DNA of 6,402 nt from Aquirufa sp. (GCA_030833145.1 JAURHT010000108.1:1-6402), one strand, 5' to 3'; shown: positions 1 through 6,402, numbered from the stretch's first letter. Numbers and translations: made by a program. The notes: generated by a model from the sequence alone, not told the origin.

Positions 1-1
1 A

Positions 2-139
2 GTTGCAACTCTGAAGAAAGAAGGCGGCGTTAAGTACGCTAAGATCATTAAGGCGGTTAAGAATCCTACAACAGGAGCTTATACCTTCAAAGAAGAAATC
101 ATCCTTCAAGATGAAGTTAACGCTGCGTTGAAAAACTAA
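2..139 (+). CDS. DUF4295 family small protein, probable ribosomal protein (3' part only)
   Basis: The reading frame is open from the window edge to TAA at 137-139 and gives 45 residues, starting VATLKKEGG and ending VNAALKN. The basic, lysine-rich sequence with the core NPTTGAYTFKEEI matches the DUF4295 family of Bacteroidota, whose members are about 50 residues and typically begin MAKK, so only about five N-terminal residues should be missing. From memory, the family member was seen as an extra large-subunit protein in the Flavobacterium johnsoniae ribosome structure and named bL38; I cannot confirm that here. In related genomes it follows the genes for ribosomal proteins bL28 and bL33 and precedes ftsY. 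The ftsY position is seen here, and the ribosomal genes would lie off the left edge. A strong terminator follows, so the gene probably ends its transcription unit. Confidence 0.85.
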   Translation, partial: VATLKKEGGVKYAKIIKAVKNPTTGAYTFKEEIILQDEVNAALKN

Positions 140-175
140 TTTTTCAATACCCGTTTACCTATCTTAAAAAAATTG

Positions 176-202
176 AAGTCCCTTCTTGAAGGGACTTTTT
201 TT
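176..202 (+). terminator. Intrinsic terminator after the DUF4295 gene
   Basis: A perfect 9-bp stem, AAGTCCCTT (176-184) and AAGGGACTT (189-197), encloses the loop CTTG and is followed at once by further T residues to 202. An A-run at 166-172 precedes it, which could pair with the T-tract and help termination on the opposite strand. It lies 36 bp after the DUF4295 stop and 38 bp before ftsY, so it should separate the ribosomal protein unit from ftsY. Confidence 0.88.
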
Positions 203-218
203 ATTTTGCGTACCTTCG
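186..218 (+). promoter_or_regulatory. Candidate Bacteroidota-type promoter for ftsY
   Basis: TACCTTCG at 211-218 matches seven of the eight positions of the TAnnTTTG -7 consensus. A possible -33 TTG lies at 186-188, 22 bp upstream and inside the terminator hairpin; this spacing is slightly long. Transcription would start near 223, giving an ftsY leader of less than 20 nt. The need for a promoter follows from the strong terminator just upstream; the exact elements are inferred. Confidence 0.45.
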
Positions 219-239
219 TATTGAAATACAACAAACCCC

Positions 240-1217
240 ATGGGATTATTCGATTTTTTTAAAAAGAAACCAGAACCACAGCAGCAAGAAGAGATTCAAG
301 CATTAGAGCAAGGTTTAGAGAAAACATCCTCGGGATTATTCTCTAAAATCGGCCGTGCGGTGGTGGGGAAATCGAAAGTAGATGAGGAGGTATTAGACGA
401 ATTAGAAGAAATCTTATTGACATCTGATGTGGGTGTAGCCACCACATTGAAGATCATTGAGCGTATTGAGCGTCGTGTAGAACGTGATAAATACGTTTCC
501 ACAGAAGAATTAGACAAGGTTTTACGCGAAGAAGTGGCGGCCCTTTTAGAGGAAAACCAATCGTCTTCTTTAGAAAATGCTTTCGCTGAACCGAAACAAA
601 AGCCCTACGTCATCATGGTCGTGGGCGTGAATGGTGTGGGTAAAACCACCACCATTGGTAAATTGGCTTCTCAATTTCATCAAAATGGCTTAAAGGTCGT
701 ACTAGGAGCTGCGGATACTTTCCGTGCAGCAGCAGTAGACCAATTGAAGCTGTGGGGCGAACGCGTAGGTATTCCCGTGATTGATCACGGAATGAACACG
801 GATCCTGCAGCCGTGGCTTTTGATGCCGTAAAACAGGCGGTGGAGATGAATGCGGACATCGTCATTATCGATACGGCAGGACGTTTACATACGAAAGTCA
901 ACTTGATGACCGAACTAGGTAAAATCAAGCGCGTGATTCAAAAGTTTATCCCAGAAGCACCACATGAGGTGATGCTTGTATTGGACGGATCAACTGGCCA
1001 AAATGCTTTTATCCAAGCCCAAGAGTTCACTAAAGTGACAGAGATTACCTCTTTGGCGATTACAAAACTAGATGGCACAGCCAAAGGTGGGGTGGTGATT
1101 GGTATTTCAGATCAATTCAAGATTCCAGTCAAATACATTGGAGTGGGAGAAAAAATCTCCGATCTCCAAGTATTCAACAAGACCACGTTCGTGGATTCGC
1201 TATTCGCGAAGAAGTAA
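240..1217 (+). CDS. ftsY: Signal recognition particle receptor FtsY
   Basis: FtsY is the membrane-associated SRP GTPase. It pairs with Ffh-bound translating ribosomes and hands them to the Sec translocon. The 325-residue protein has a short basic, amphipathic start (MGLFDFFKKK), an SRP54 helical N domain at roughly 25-105, and a full GTPase domain: P-loop GVNGVGKTT at 129-137, DTFRAAAVDQL at 159-169, DTAGR at 211-215, TKLDG at 275-279 and GVGE at 301-304. It lacks the long acidic N-terminal region of the E. coli protein (about 500 residues), as is usual outside Proteobacteria. The ATG at 240 starts the conserved N-terminus; no Shine-Dalgarno sequence precedes it. It appears to be monocistronic, since a terminator lies upstream and glnS abuts it tail to tail. 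Ffh and SRP RNA are not in this window. Confidence 0.97.
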   Translation: MGLFDFFKKKPEPQQQEEIQALEQGLEKTSSGLFSKIGRAVVGKSKVDEEVLDELEEILLTSDVGVATTLKIIERIERRVERDKYVSTEELDKVLREEVAALLEENQSSSLENAFAEPKQKPYVIMVVGVNGVGKTTTIGKLASQFHQNGLKVVLGAADTFRAAAVDQLKLWGERVGIPVIDHGMNTDPAAVAFDAVKQAVEMNADIVIIDTAGRLHTKVNLMTELGKIKRVIQKFIPEAPHEVMLVLDGSTGQNAFIQAQEFTKVTEITSLAITKLDGTAKGGVVIGISDQFKIPVKYIGVGEKISDLQVFNKTTFVDSLFAKK

Positions 1218-2888
1218 TTATTTAGCCTTTTCTTTGGCCCAAGTATCTTTCAAGGTAACCGTGCGGTTAAATACGAGCTTATCTGAGGTAGAATCTGCAT
1301 CTAAGCTGTAATAGCCTTTGCGGATAAACTGTAATGCTTGACCCTCTTTCGCCTCTTTCAAACCTGGCTCCACATAGACCTTAGGTACAATTTGAAGTGA
1401 TTCCGGATTAATAAATTTCAAGAAATCGTCGCCTAATTCCGACGCATCTTCCACGATCAATAAGCGATCGAAGTTACGAACCTCCGCTTCTACTGCGTGA
1501 GCCACGGATACCCAGTGAATCGTTCCTTTCACAGAAATACCACTCGTATCTTGACCTGACTTACTTTCTGGGATGTATTCCGCATGCACTTCCGTCACAT
1601 TGCCAGCCGCATCCGTTTTGAAATCCGTACAGGTTACGATGTAAGCTCCTTTCAAACGCACCTGCAGTCCTACGCCTAAACGGAAGAATTTCTTAGGCGG
1701 ATCAATCATAAAATCATCGCGCTCAATGTATAATTCATTGGAGAATGGAACTGAACGCTTCGTAATTACCTCTGCCTCTGGATTATTTTCAATCTGCAAA
1801 TCTTCTGTTTTATCCGCGGGATAGTTCGTGATCACTAATTTAATCGGATCTAAAACTGCCATGACACGGTCTGCGGACTTGTTCAAATCTTCGCGAATAC
1901 AGAATTCTAATAAGCTTAAATCAATCAAATTATCGCGCTTCGCCACCCCAATACGCTCGCAGAAGTTGCGAATCGAAGCCGGCGTAAAGCCACGTCTACG
2001 CAAACCCGAAATCGTAGGCATTCGGGGATCATCCCAGCCACTGACTACTTTTTCATTCACTAATTGCAATAATTTACGCTTACTCATCACCGTGTGGGAC
2101 AAGTTTAAACGAGCGAATTCATATTGATGAGAAGGGAAAATCCCTAATTTATCTAAGAACCAATCGTATAATGGACGGTGAACGTCGAATTCAAGTGTAC
2201 AAATAGAGTGGGTGATTTCTTCGATAGAATCACTTTGTCCGTGTGCAAAATCGTACATAGGATAGATACACCATTTGTCTCCTGAACGGTGGTGTTTCAC
2301 GTGGCGAATACGGTACATCAACGGATCACGCATGTGCATGTTCGGATGTGCCATATCGATTTTTGCACGCAATACTTTCTCTCCATCCGCATATTTTCCC
2401 GCGCGCATGTCACGGAATAGGGTCAAATTCTCCTCTACACTGCGGTTTCTGAAAGGACTGTGCGTACCAGGTGTGGTAGGCGTTCCTTTTTGAGCTGCGA
2501 TCTCTGCTGCCGTCGAATCGTCTACATAAGCGAAAGAAAGCGTGATTAACTTCTCTGCGAATTGGTATAAATCTTCGAAATAGTCTGACGTATACAATTC
2601 GTTCGCCCAGGTAAATCCTAACCAGGAAACGTCCTTCTTAATCGACTCCACATATTCTGTCTCCTCTGTCACCGGGTTCGTATCATCAAAACGCAAATTC
2701 GTCCCTCCACCAAAACGCTGAGCTAACCCAAAATTCAAGCAAATACTCTTCGCGTGACCGATGTGCAAGTAGCCATTCGGCTCAGGTGGAAAACGAGTCA
2801 AAATACCTTGTGGGTATTTTCCTGACGCGATGCCTTCCTGAACGATTTCTTCTAAGAAATTAAGGGATTTGGGTTTTAATTCTTCCAT
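1218..2888 (-). CDS. glnS: Glutaminyl-tRNA synthetase
   Basis: This class I aminoacyl-tRNA synthetase joins glutamine to tRNA-Gln in the cytoplasm using ATP. The 556-residue length is normal for bacterial GlnRS. The catalytic Rossmann domain carries FPPEPNGYLHIGH (33-45), which contains the HIGH signature in the form typical of GlnRS, LRFDDTNP (65-72), and the KMSKS equivalent VMSKRKL (267-273). The C-terminal part from about 340 corresponds to the anticodon-binding beta-barrels. The FPPEPNG form (rather than APSPTG) and the beta-barrel C-terminus favour GlnRS over GluRS. The start is the ATG at 2888-2886, giving the conserved segment KSLNFLEEIV; there is no Shine-Dalgarno sequence, only an A-rich leader. 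Its presence implies direct charging of tRNA-Gln; whether GatCAB is also encoded cannot be seen. Bacterial GlnRS is generally held to derive from eukaryotes by ancient transfer. Confidence 0.97.
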   Translation of the reverse strand: MEELKPKSLNFLEEIVQEGIASGKYPQGILTRFPPEPNGYLHIGHAKSICLNFGLAQRFGGGTNLRFDDTNPVTEETEYVESIKKDVSWLGFTWANELYTSDYFEDLYQFAEKLITLSFAYVDDSTAAEIAAQKGTPTTPGTHSPFRNRSVEENLTLFRDMRAGKYADGEKVLRAKIDMAHPNMHMRDPLMYRIRHVKHHRSGDKWCIYPMYDFAHGQSDSIEEITHSICTLEFDVHRPLYDWFLDKLGIFPSHQYEFARLNLSHTVMSKRKLLQLVNEKVVSGWDDPRMPTISGLRRRGFTPASIRNFCERIGVAKRDNLIDLSLLEFCIREDLNKSADRVMAVLDPIKLVITNYPADKTEDLQIENNPEAEVITKRSVPFSNELYIERDDFMIDPPKKFFRLGVGLQVRLKGAYIVTCTDFKTDAAGNVTEVHAEYIPESKSGQDTSGISVKGTIHWVSVAHAVEAEVRNFDRLLIVEDASELGDDFLKFINPESLQIVPKVYVEPGLKEAKEGQALQFIRKGYYSLDADSTSDKLVFNRTVTLKDTWAKEKAK

Positions 2889-2931
2889 GTATACTTTTTC
2901 GTGTGAACGAATAAATTTGAGCTGTAAGGTT

Positions 2932-2939
2932 CAAAAATA
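2932..2939 (-). promoter_or_regulatory. Candidate -7 element for glnS
   Basis: Read on the minus strand, 2939-2932 is TATTTTTG, which fits TAnnTTTG at every fixed position and would start transcription about 40 nt before the glnS ATG. A TTTG lies upstream on the same strand (2955-2952), but the 12-bp gap is too short for a normal -33/-7 pair, so the call rests on the -7 box alone. The rest of the 94-bp intergenic region (2889-2982) must also hold the promoter of the propeller gene. TAATTTG at 2961-2967 is a weak -7 candidate for it. Confidence 0.35.
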
Positions 2940-2982
2940 AACATTATTTGCCAAAATCCGTAATTTGCAGACCGATATACCT

Positions 2983-4020
2983 ATGAGAAAACACATCCTA
3001 CTCTTCGCCCTTCTATTTTTAGGCGCTTTCCCAAGCTTCAGCCAATGGAATTCCCTCACCCTAGATACTAAAGCCTCGTTTAGAGCCATTCGATCTCTCG
3101 GATCCCACATCTGGATAGGTGGAACACGCGGCACCGTCCTTCACTCGAGCGATGGAGGCGAACACTTCGGTGTTTCACAGATTCCGGGAGCTGATTCCTT
3201 GGACTTCCGAGATCTGGCGATACTTGACGAAAATACGATCTTATTGATGAGCGCAGGCCCCGCAAAAAATGGGGCTGCCAAGGTTTTTCGCACAGCGAAT
3301 GGAGGAAAAAGCTGGGAATTAGCCTTCCAAATCAAGGAGAAAGGCTATTTCTTTGATGCCATTCTTTGGGAGGGCAAACAAGGATTGATTTTATCCGACC
3401 CAGCAGGTCCATTCTATGGTTTGATTCGCATCAGCGATAAAGGACGAAATTACGAATTATTGACCCCCACGAACCATCCCGCTTTACAAAAAGGAGAAGC
3501 CGCTTTTGCAGCGAGTGGATCTAGCTTACAGAAGACAAAAAAGGGCTATTACATTGTCACCGGAGGAGGTGAAAAGGCGCGGGTCTTATTTAGCGCAGAT
3601 GCATTGAAATGGGAAAGCAAGTATGCCGAAATTCCGGGCGACGAAGGAACCGGATTTTTTAGTCTAGGCATTCGCGACGCGAATAATCTATGGATTGCAG
3701 GAGGTAATTATTCCCGCATCAAAGAGGGGCCCATACCGGTTTTAGAGAGCAAAGATAGGGGTACGACTTGGTCGCCGGTAGTTGGTGCACCTGGATATTA
3801 TGTCGAAAAAATTCTGTGGGCTGCGCCGTATTGGATTTTATCAGGGCCGGCGGAGAGCTCGGCCTTTGACCCTAATACGAAGCGTTGGATCAGCTTAGGC
3901 AAAAGTCCTTACCATAACATTTGTCAGGTGGGAGATCGCGTTTATGGTATAGGTGGAAGAGGCCAAATCGGTTACATTAGCCTCTCCCAAATACAGCAAC
4001 TATTTCTTTCTAAAGAATAA
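2983..4020 (+). CDS. Exported Asp-box beta-propeller protein, YCF48/BNR-like
   Basis: The 345-residue protein begins with a clear signal peptide: MRKH, a hydrophobic stretch to about residue 15, then PSFS followed by Q21, so cleavage after S20 is likely. No lipobox cysteine is present. The mature part resembles the YCF48/BNR propellers often annotated in Bacteroidota as 'oxidoreductase' or 'photosystem II stability factor-like'. Asp-box hairpins recur: SSDGGEHF (55-62), TANGGKSW (104-111), ISDKGRNY (150-157), the degenerate SADALKW (204-210), the canonical SKDRGTTW (256-263), and a worn FDPNTKRW (295-302). This suggests six or seven blades. The sequence supplies no catalytic motif, and true sialidase features are not evident, so the function is unknown; a periplasmic or surface binding or assembly role is inference. 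ATG 2983 is preferred over the in-frame TTG at 2965 because it places the signal peptide at the N-terminus. The 3' end overlaps der by 21 bp tail to tail. Confidence 0.85.
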   Translation: MRKHILLFALLFLGAFPSFSQWNSLTLDTKASFRAIRSLGSHIWIGGTRGTVLHSSDGGEHFGVSQIPGADSLDFRDLAILDENTILLMSAGPAKNGAAKVFRTANGGKSWELAFQIKEKGYFFDAILWEGKQGLILSDPAGPFYGLIRISDKGRNYELLTPTNHPALQKGEAAFAASGSSLQKTKKGYYIVTGGGEKARVLFSADALKWESKYAEIPGDEGTGFFSLGIRDANNLWIAGGNYSRIKEGPIPVLESKDRGTTWSPVVGAPGYYVEKILWAAPYWILSGPAESSAFDPNTKRWISLGKSPYHNICQVGDRVYGIGGRGQIGYISLSQIQQLFLSKE

Positions 4021-4028
4021 AGAAATAG
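4000..4028. repeat. 10-bp perfect inverted repeat over the convergent gene ends
   Basis: CTATTTCTTT (4000-4009) and AAAGAAATAG (4019-4028) are exact reverse complements around a 9-nt spacer. The left arm contains the der stop codon (TAG, 4002-4000), and the propeller gene stop (TAA, 4018-4020) begins in the spacer and runs into the right arm. It could act as a weak bidirectional terminator, but the stem has only two G:C pairs and lacks a GC-rich core, so that role is uncertain. Confidence 0.5.
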
Positions 4029-5322
4029 GTGTTCCTTCTAAGTTGAAGGCTTTACGCATCTGATTTTCTAAGTAACGCTCGTAACTTTCCTTGATATACT
4101 GCGGTAAATTGCAGAAGAAAATGAAGGTCGGATACGGGGTCGAAACCTGCGTACAATATTTAATCTTAATGTATTTCCCTTTCCAGGCTGGTGGCGGATA
4201 ACTTGCGATCACATCCAGCATCACATCGTTTAATTTCGAGGTAGAAATCTTCTGTGTACGGTTTTCGTATACTTTAAGCATTAATTCTAACGCTTGGAAG
4301 ATACGCTTCTTCTCCATGACCGAAGTAAAGATCACCGGCATATAATTCAACGGTGCCATACGTTCTTTAATCGCTTTCTCTAATTGAATGGCGGTATTCG
4401 TGTCTTTCGCCACTAAATCCCACTTATTAATCATCAAGACAATTCCTTTCTTCGCCTTGTCCGCCATGCTGACAATATTCATATCCTGCGCCTCTAATCC
4501 CGTTAATGGATCGATTGTCGTCGCATCAATGATAATAATCGCTACATCGCATTCCTCCAAAGCTTTCATCGAACGCAAAACCGAGTAATACTCGATGTTA
4601 TCGTCGATACGCGCTTTTCGGCGAATACCTGCTGTGTCCGTGATGATGAAATCCTTCCCAAACATGGTGTAGTGATTTTGAATCGCATCCCGTGTGGTTC
4701 CCGCTTCATCTGTCACAATAGAGCGATCTTTCCCTAGGATTGAATTCAAGAAAGAAGATTTTCCTACGTTAGGACGACCTAAGATCGCCACGCGAGGAAT
4801 CCCTAATTCTGGATTTTCGATTCCTTCATCCTTGAAATGAGAAACCATCGCATCGAGCATATCACCCGTACCGCTTCCACTTTCAGCCGCAATCGCAAAG
4901 GGATCGCCTAAACCTAATTCATAAAATTCAGCCGCAGCATAAGCCTTCTCGTGTGTATCGGCTTTATTAGCAATCAAAATAACCGGCTTCTTTGAACGAC
5001 GTAAAACGTTCGCAAAATCCTTATCTAAATCCGTTAAACCTGTAGAACAATCGACCACAAACAATAAAACTGCCGCTTCTTCAATCGCTAGTTCTACTTG
5101 TTCTCTGATTGCTCCCTCAAATTTATCTTCGGATCCATGTACGTATCCTCCCGTATCAATCACGGTGAAGAAACGTCCAATCCATTGACCGTAACCATAA
5201 TGGCGGTCGCGCGTCACCCCGGACACATTGTCCATGATAGCCTTCTTTTGTTCGATCAAGCGATTGAACAAAGTAGATTTCCCTACATTGGGACGCCCCA
5301 CAATTGCAATAATATTTGACAT
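4000..5322 (-). CDS. der: Ribosome assembly GTPase Der (EngA)
   Basis: Der is an essential cytoplasmic GTPase with two tandem G domains that acts in late 50S subunit assembly. At 440 residues it has the usual family length. First G domain: GRPNVGKS (9-16), TRD (37-39), DTGG (56-59), NKAD (119-122). Second G domain: GRPNVGKSS (182-190), TTRD (209-212), DTAG (229-232), NKWD (299-302). The C-terminal KH-like domain runs from about 355 and ends in the basic LFFRKK. The second G5 segment reads FTSVMEKKRI where many homologues have an SAL-type sequence; this is a mild variant. The start is ATG at 5322-5320, giving the canonical MSNIIAIVGRPNVGKS. Only 11 bp separate it from era upstream, so the two are probably co-transcribed. 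No Shine-Dalgarno sequence is visible. No strong terminator follows, apart from the AT-rich inverted repeat at 4000-4028. Confidence 0.97.
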   Translation of the reverse strand: MSNIIAIVGRPNVGKSTLFNRLIEQKKAIMDNVSGVTRDRHYGYGQWIGRFFTVIDTGGYVHGSEDKFEGAIREQVELAIEEAAVLLFVVDCSTGLTDLDKDFANVLRRSKKPVILIANKADTHEKAYAAAEFYELGLGDPFAIAAESGSGTGDMLDAMVSHFKDEGIENPELGIPRVAILGRPNVGKSSFLNSILGKDRSIVTDEAGTTRDAIQNHYTMFGKDFIITDTAGIRRKARIDDNIEYYSVLRSMKALEECDVAIIIIDATTIDPLTGLEAQDMNIVSMADKAKKGIVLMINKWDLVAKDTNTAIQLEKAIKERMAPLNYMPVIFTSVMEKKRIFQALELMLKVYENRTQKISTSKLNDVMLDVIASYPPPAWKGKYIKIKYCTQVSTPYPTFIFFCNLPQYIKESYERYLENQMRKAFNLEGTPISLFFRKK

Positions 5323-5333
5323 TCTATGTTAAA

Positions 5334-6236
5334 TTAATCGAGTGAATACCCGAATGAACGCAGTTTGTCCGTCTTCGCACGCCAATCAGGCTCCACTTTG
5401 ACAAACTGCTCTAAAAATACTTTTTTACCAAAAAACTTCTCTAAATCCTCTCTTGCCTGAATTCCCACTTTCTTGATATTTTCTCCTTTATGCCCAATAA
5501 TAATCGCACGCTGCGATACCCTTTCGACATAAATCTCCGTAGCGATACGTAGAATGGTAGGTTCCTCTTTAAAGGAGGTCACCACTACCTCGCACGAATA
5601 AGGAATCTCTTTTTTATAATTCAAGAAAATCTTCTCTCTAACTATCTCAGAGGCAAAAAACTTTTCTGGCTTATCTGTCAACTCCTCTTTATCAAAAAAG
5701 GGCGGATGAACAGGTAAATGCTCCATGAGGTGGCTAAAGATTTGGTCCAAATGAACCGATTCCAAAGCCGAAATAGGGATAATCGGCTTGCCAGGAAAAA
5801 TTCCCTGCCAATACGCGACCTTCTCTTCTAACTTCTCCATAGAGACTAAATCGATCTTGTTTAACAAAACAAGAATAGGCGTGTCCGTAAAATCTTTCCA
5901 ATTGGTCAAAAAGTCCAAATCTTCAAATTCGTCAAACACATCCGTCACATACAACACTACATCCGCATCCTCTAAAGAGCTTTTCACGAACTGCATCATG
6001 GATTTATGCAATTCGTATTTAGGCAATAAAACACCAGGCGTATCTGAGTAAACAATCTGATATTCAGTACCCTTATGCTCTCCGTTCAACATCCCCAAAA
6101 TCCGGTGACGCGTCGTCTGCGCCTTCGAGCTCACAATCGAAAGTCGCTCCCCCACTAATGCATTCATCAGCGTACTCTTACCCACGTTGGGTTTTCCGAT
6201 AATGCTGATAAAGCCTGCTTTGTGTTCTGGGGTCAT
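5334..6236 (-). CDS. era: GTPase Era, 16S rRNA-binding 30S assembly factor
   Basis: Era binds the 3' end of 16S rRNA and supports maturation of the 30S subunit. With the start at 6236 the protein has 300 residues, the normal family size. G domain: GKPNVGKST (14-22), TTRHR (41-45), DTPG (65-68), NKID (126-129), ISAL (155-158). A KH domain follows at about 205-285, with IIIGHKGENIKKVG (246-259) supplying the GxxG RNA-binding loop. The frame stays open upstream to 6386, but the extra 50 residues have no family counterpart and run antisense into the tRNA gene, so ATG 6236-6234, giving MTPEHKAGFISIIGKPNVGKS-like sequence, is the chosen start. It leads the era-der operon and is divergent from tRNA-fMet. 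No Shine-Dalgarno sequence is seen; an AT-rich leader of about 45-50 nt is predicted. Confidence 0.97.
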   Translation of the reverse strand: MTPEHKAGFISIIGKPNVGKSTLMNALVGERLSIVSSKAQTTRHRILGMLNGEHKGTEYQIVYSDTPGVLLPKYELHKSMMQFVKSSLEDADVVLYVTDVFDEFEDLDFLTNWKDFTDTPILVLLNKIDLVSMEKLEEKVAYWQGIFPGKPIIPISALESVHLDQIFSHLMEHLPVHPPFFDKEELTDKPEKFFASEIVREKIFLNYKKEIPYSCEVVVTSFKEEPTILRIATEIYVERVSQRAIIIGHKGENIKKVGIQAREDLEKFFGKKVFLEQFVKVEPDWRAKTDKLRSFGYSLD

Positions 6237-6288
6237 AGAAATGTAACGTAAAAACTGCCTCAAAAAGGATAGGCAAGAATAATTTCTA

Positions 6289-6316
6289 CAAAGATACTTG
6301 TTTTTTCTGAAAGAAA
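6289..6316 (-). promoter_or_regulatory. Candidate promoter of the era-der operon
   Basis: On the minus strand, 6296-6289 reads TATCTTTG, an exact fit to the TAnnTTTG -7 consensus of Bacteroidota. Upstream, TTTC at 6316-6313 is an imperfect -33 (TTTG) with a 16-bp gap, a little short of the usual 19 or so. Transcription would start near 6284, about 48 nt before the era start codon. The promoter overlaps that of the divergent tRNA gene. Confidence 0.6.
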
Positions 6317-6328
6317 CGTGCATCTTTG
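6298..6328 (+). promoter_or_regulatory. Candidate promoter of the tRNA-fMet gene
   Basis: CATCTTTG at 6321-6328 matches TAnnTTTG except for the first base, and TTG at 6298-6300 lies 20 bp upstream as the -33 element, which is a normal spacing for Bacteroidota. Transcription would start near 6334, about 10 nt before the mature tRNA. The -7 box lies within a short inverted repeat, GTGCA-TCTT-TGCAC, at 6318-6331. Confidence 0.6.
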
Positions 6329-6343
6329 CACTCCCAATTATAT

Positions 6344-6402
<59 letters not shown>

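Noticed and set aside
1197..1211. TTCGC-TATTC-GCGAA hairpin near the ftsY stop as a terminator
   Set aside because: The stem has only 5 bp and no T-run follows on either strand; it lies within the ftsY coding sequence.
1828..2127. Plus-strand open frame of 99 codons inside glnS, and similar frames at 2275-2493, 4388-4588, 5098-5319 and 5788-6051
   Set aside because: They lie opposite well-conserved genes and their products have no recognisable domain or plausible composition.
2965..2982. In-frame TTG start six codons upstream of the propeller gene ATG
   Set aside because: It would put six polar residues before an otherwise ideal signal peptide, and TTG starts are uncommon; ATG 2983 is better.
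6256..6275. TGCCT/AGGCA inverted repeat in the predicted era leader as a regulatory hairpin
   Set aside because: Five base pairs with a 10-nt loop is too weak to support a riboswitch, attenuator or leader element.

Overview
The window reads as a chromosomal housekeeping segment from a member of the Bacteroidota, most likely Cytophagales-like; the order is my inference from protein resemblance. Four signs support the phylum. A DUF4295 protein, a family confined largely to Bacteroidota, sits just before ftsY. None of the five visible start codons has a Shine-Dalgarno sequence. Several genes are preceded by TAnnTTTG-like -7 elements, the promoter type of this phylum. The fifth gene is a secreted YCF48/Asp-box propeller of a kind common in these bacteria.

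Layout from left to right: the 3' end of a DUF4295 gene (+, 2-139); a strong intrinsic terminator (176-202) and a candidate ftsY promoter; ftsY (+, 240-1217), the SRP receptor; glnS (-, 1218-2888), glutaminyl-tRNA synthetase, meeting ftsY tail to tail with no spacer; a 94-bp divergent intergenic region; an exported Asp-box beta-propeller protein (+, 2983-4020); der (-, 4000-5322), overlapping the propeller gene tail to tail by 21 bp; era (-, 5334-6236), 11 bp upstream of der and probably in the same operon; a 107-bp divergent region with two overlapping promoters; and the first 59 nt of an initiator tRNA-fMet gene (+, from 6344), cut by the window edge.

Except for the propeller, everything serves translation or protein targeting. 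DUF4295 is a probable ribosomal protein. FtsY docks translating ribosomes at the membrane. GlnS charges tRNA-Gln. Der and Era are GTPases of 50S and 30S assembly. tRNA-fMet starts translation. FtsY, Der (two domains) and Era together give four GTPase domains in 6.4 kb. All five complete reading frames are intact with their key motifs, and no mobile element, CRISPR array or long repeat was seen. I find no convincing new system. The most notable features are the back-to-back era/tRNA-fMet promoters, a 10-bp inverted repeat over the overlapping ends of the propeller gene and der, and the propeller protein, whose partner is unknown.
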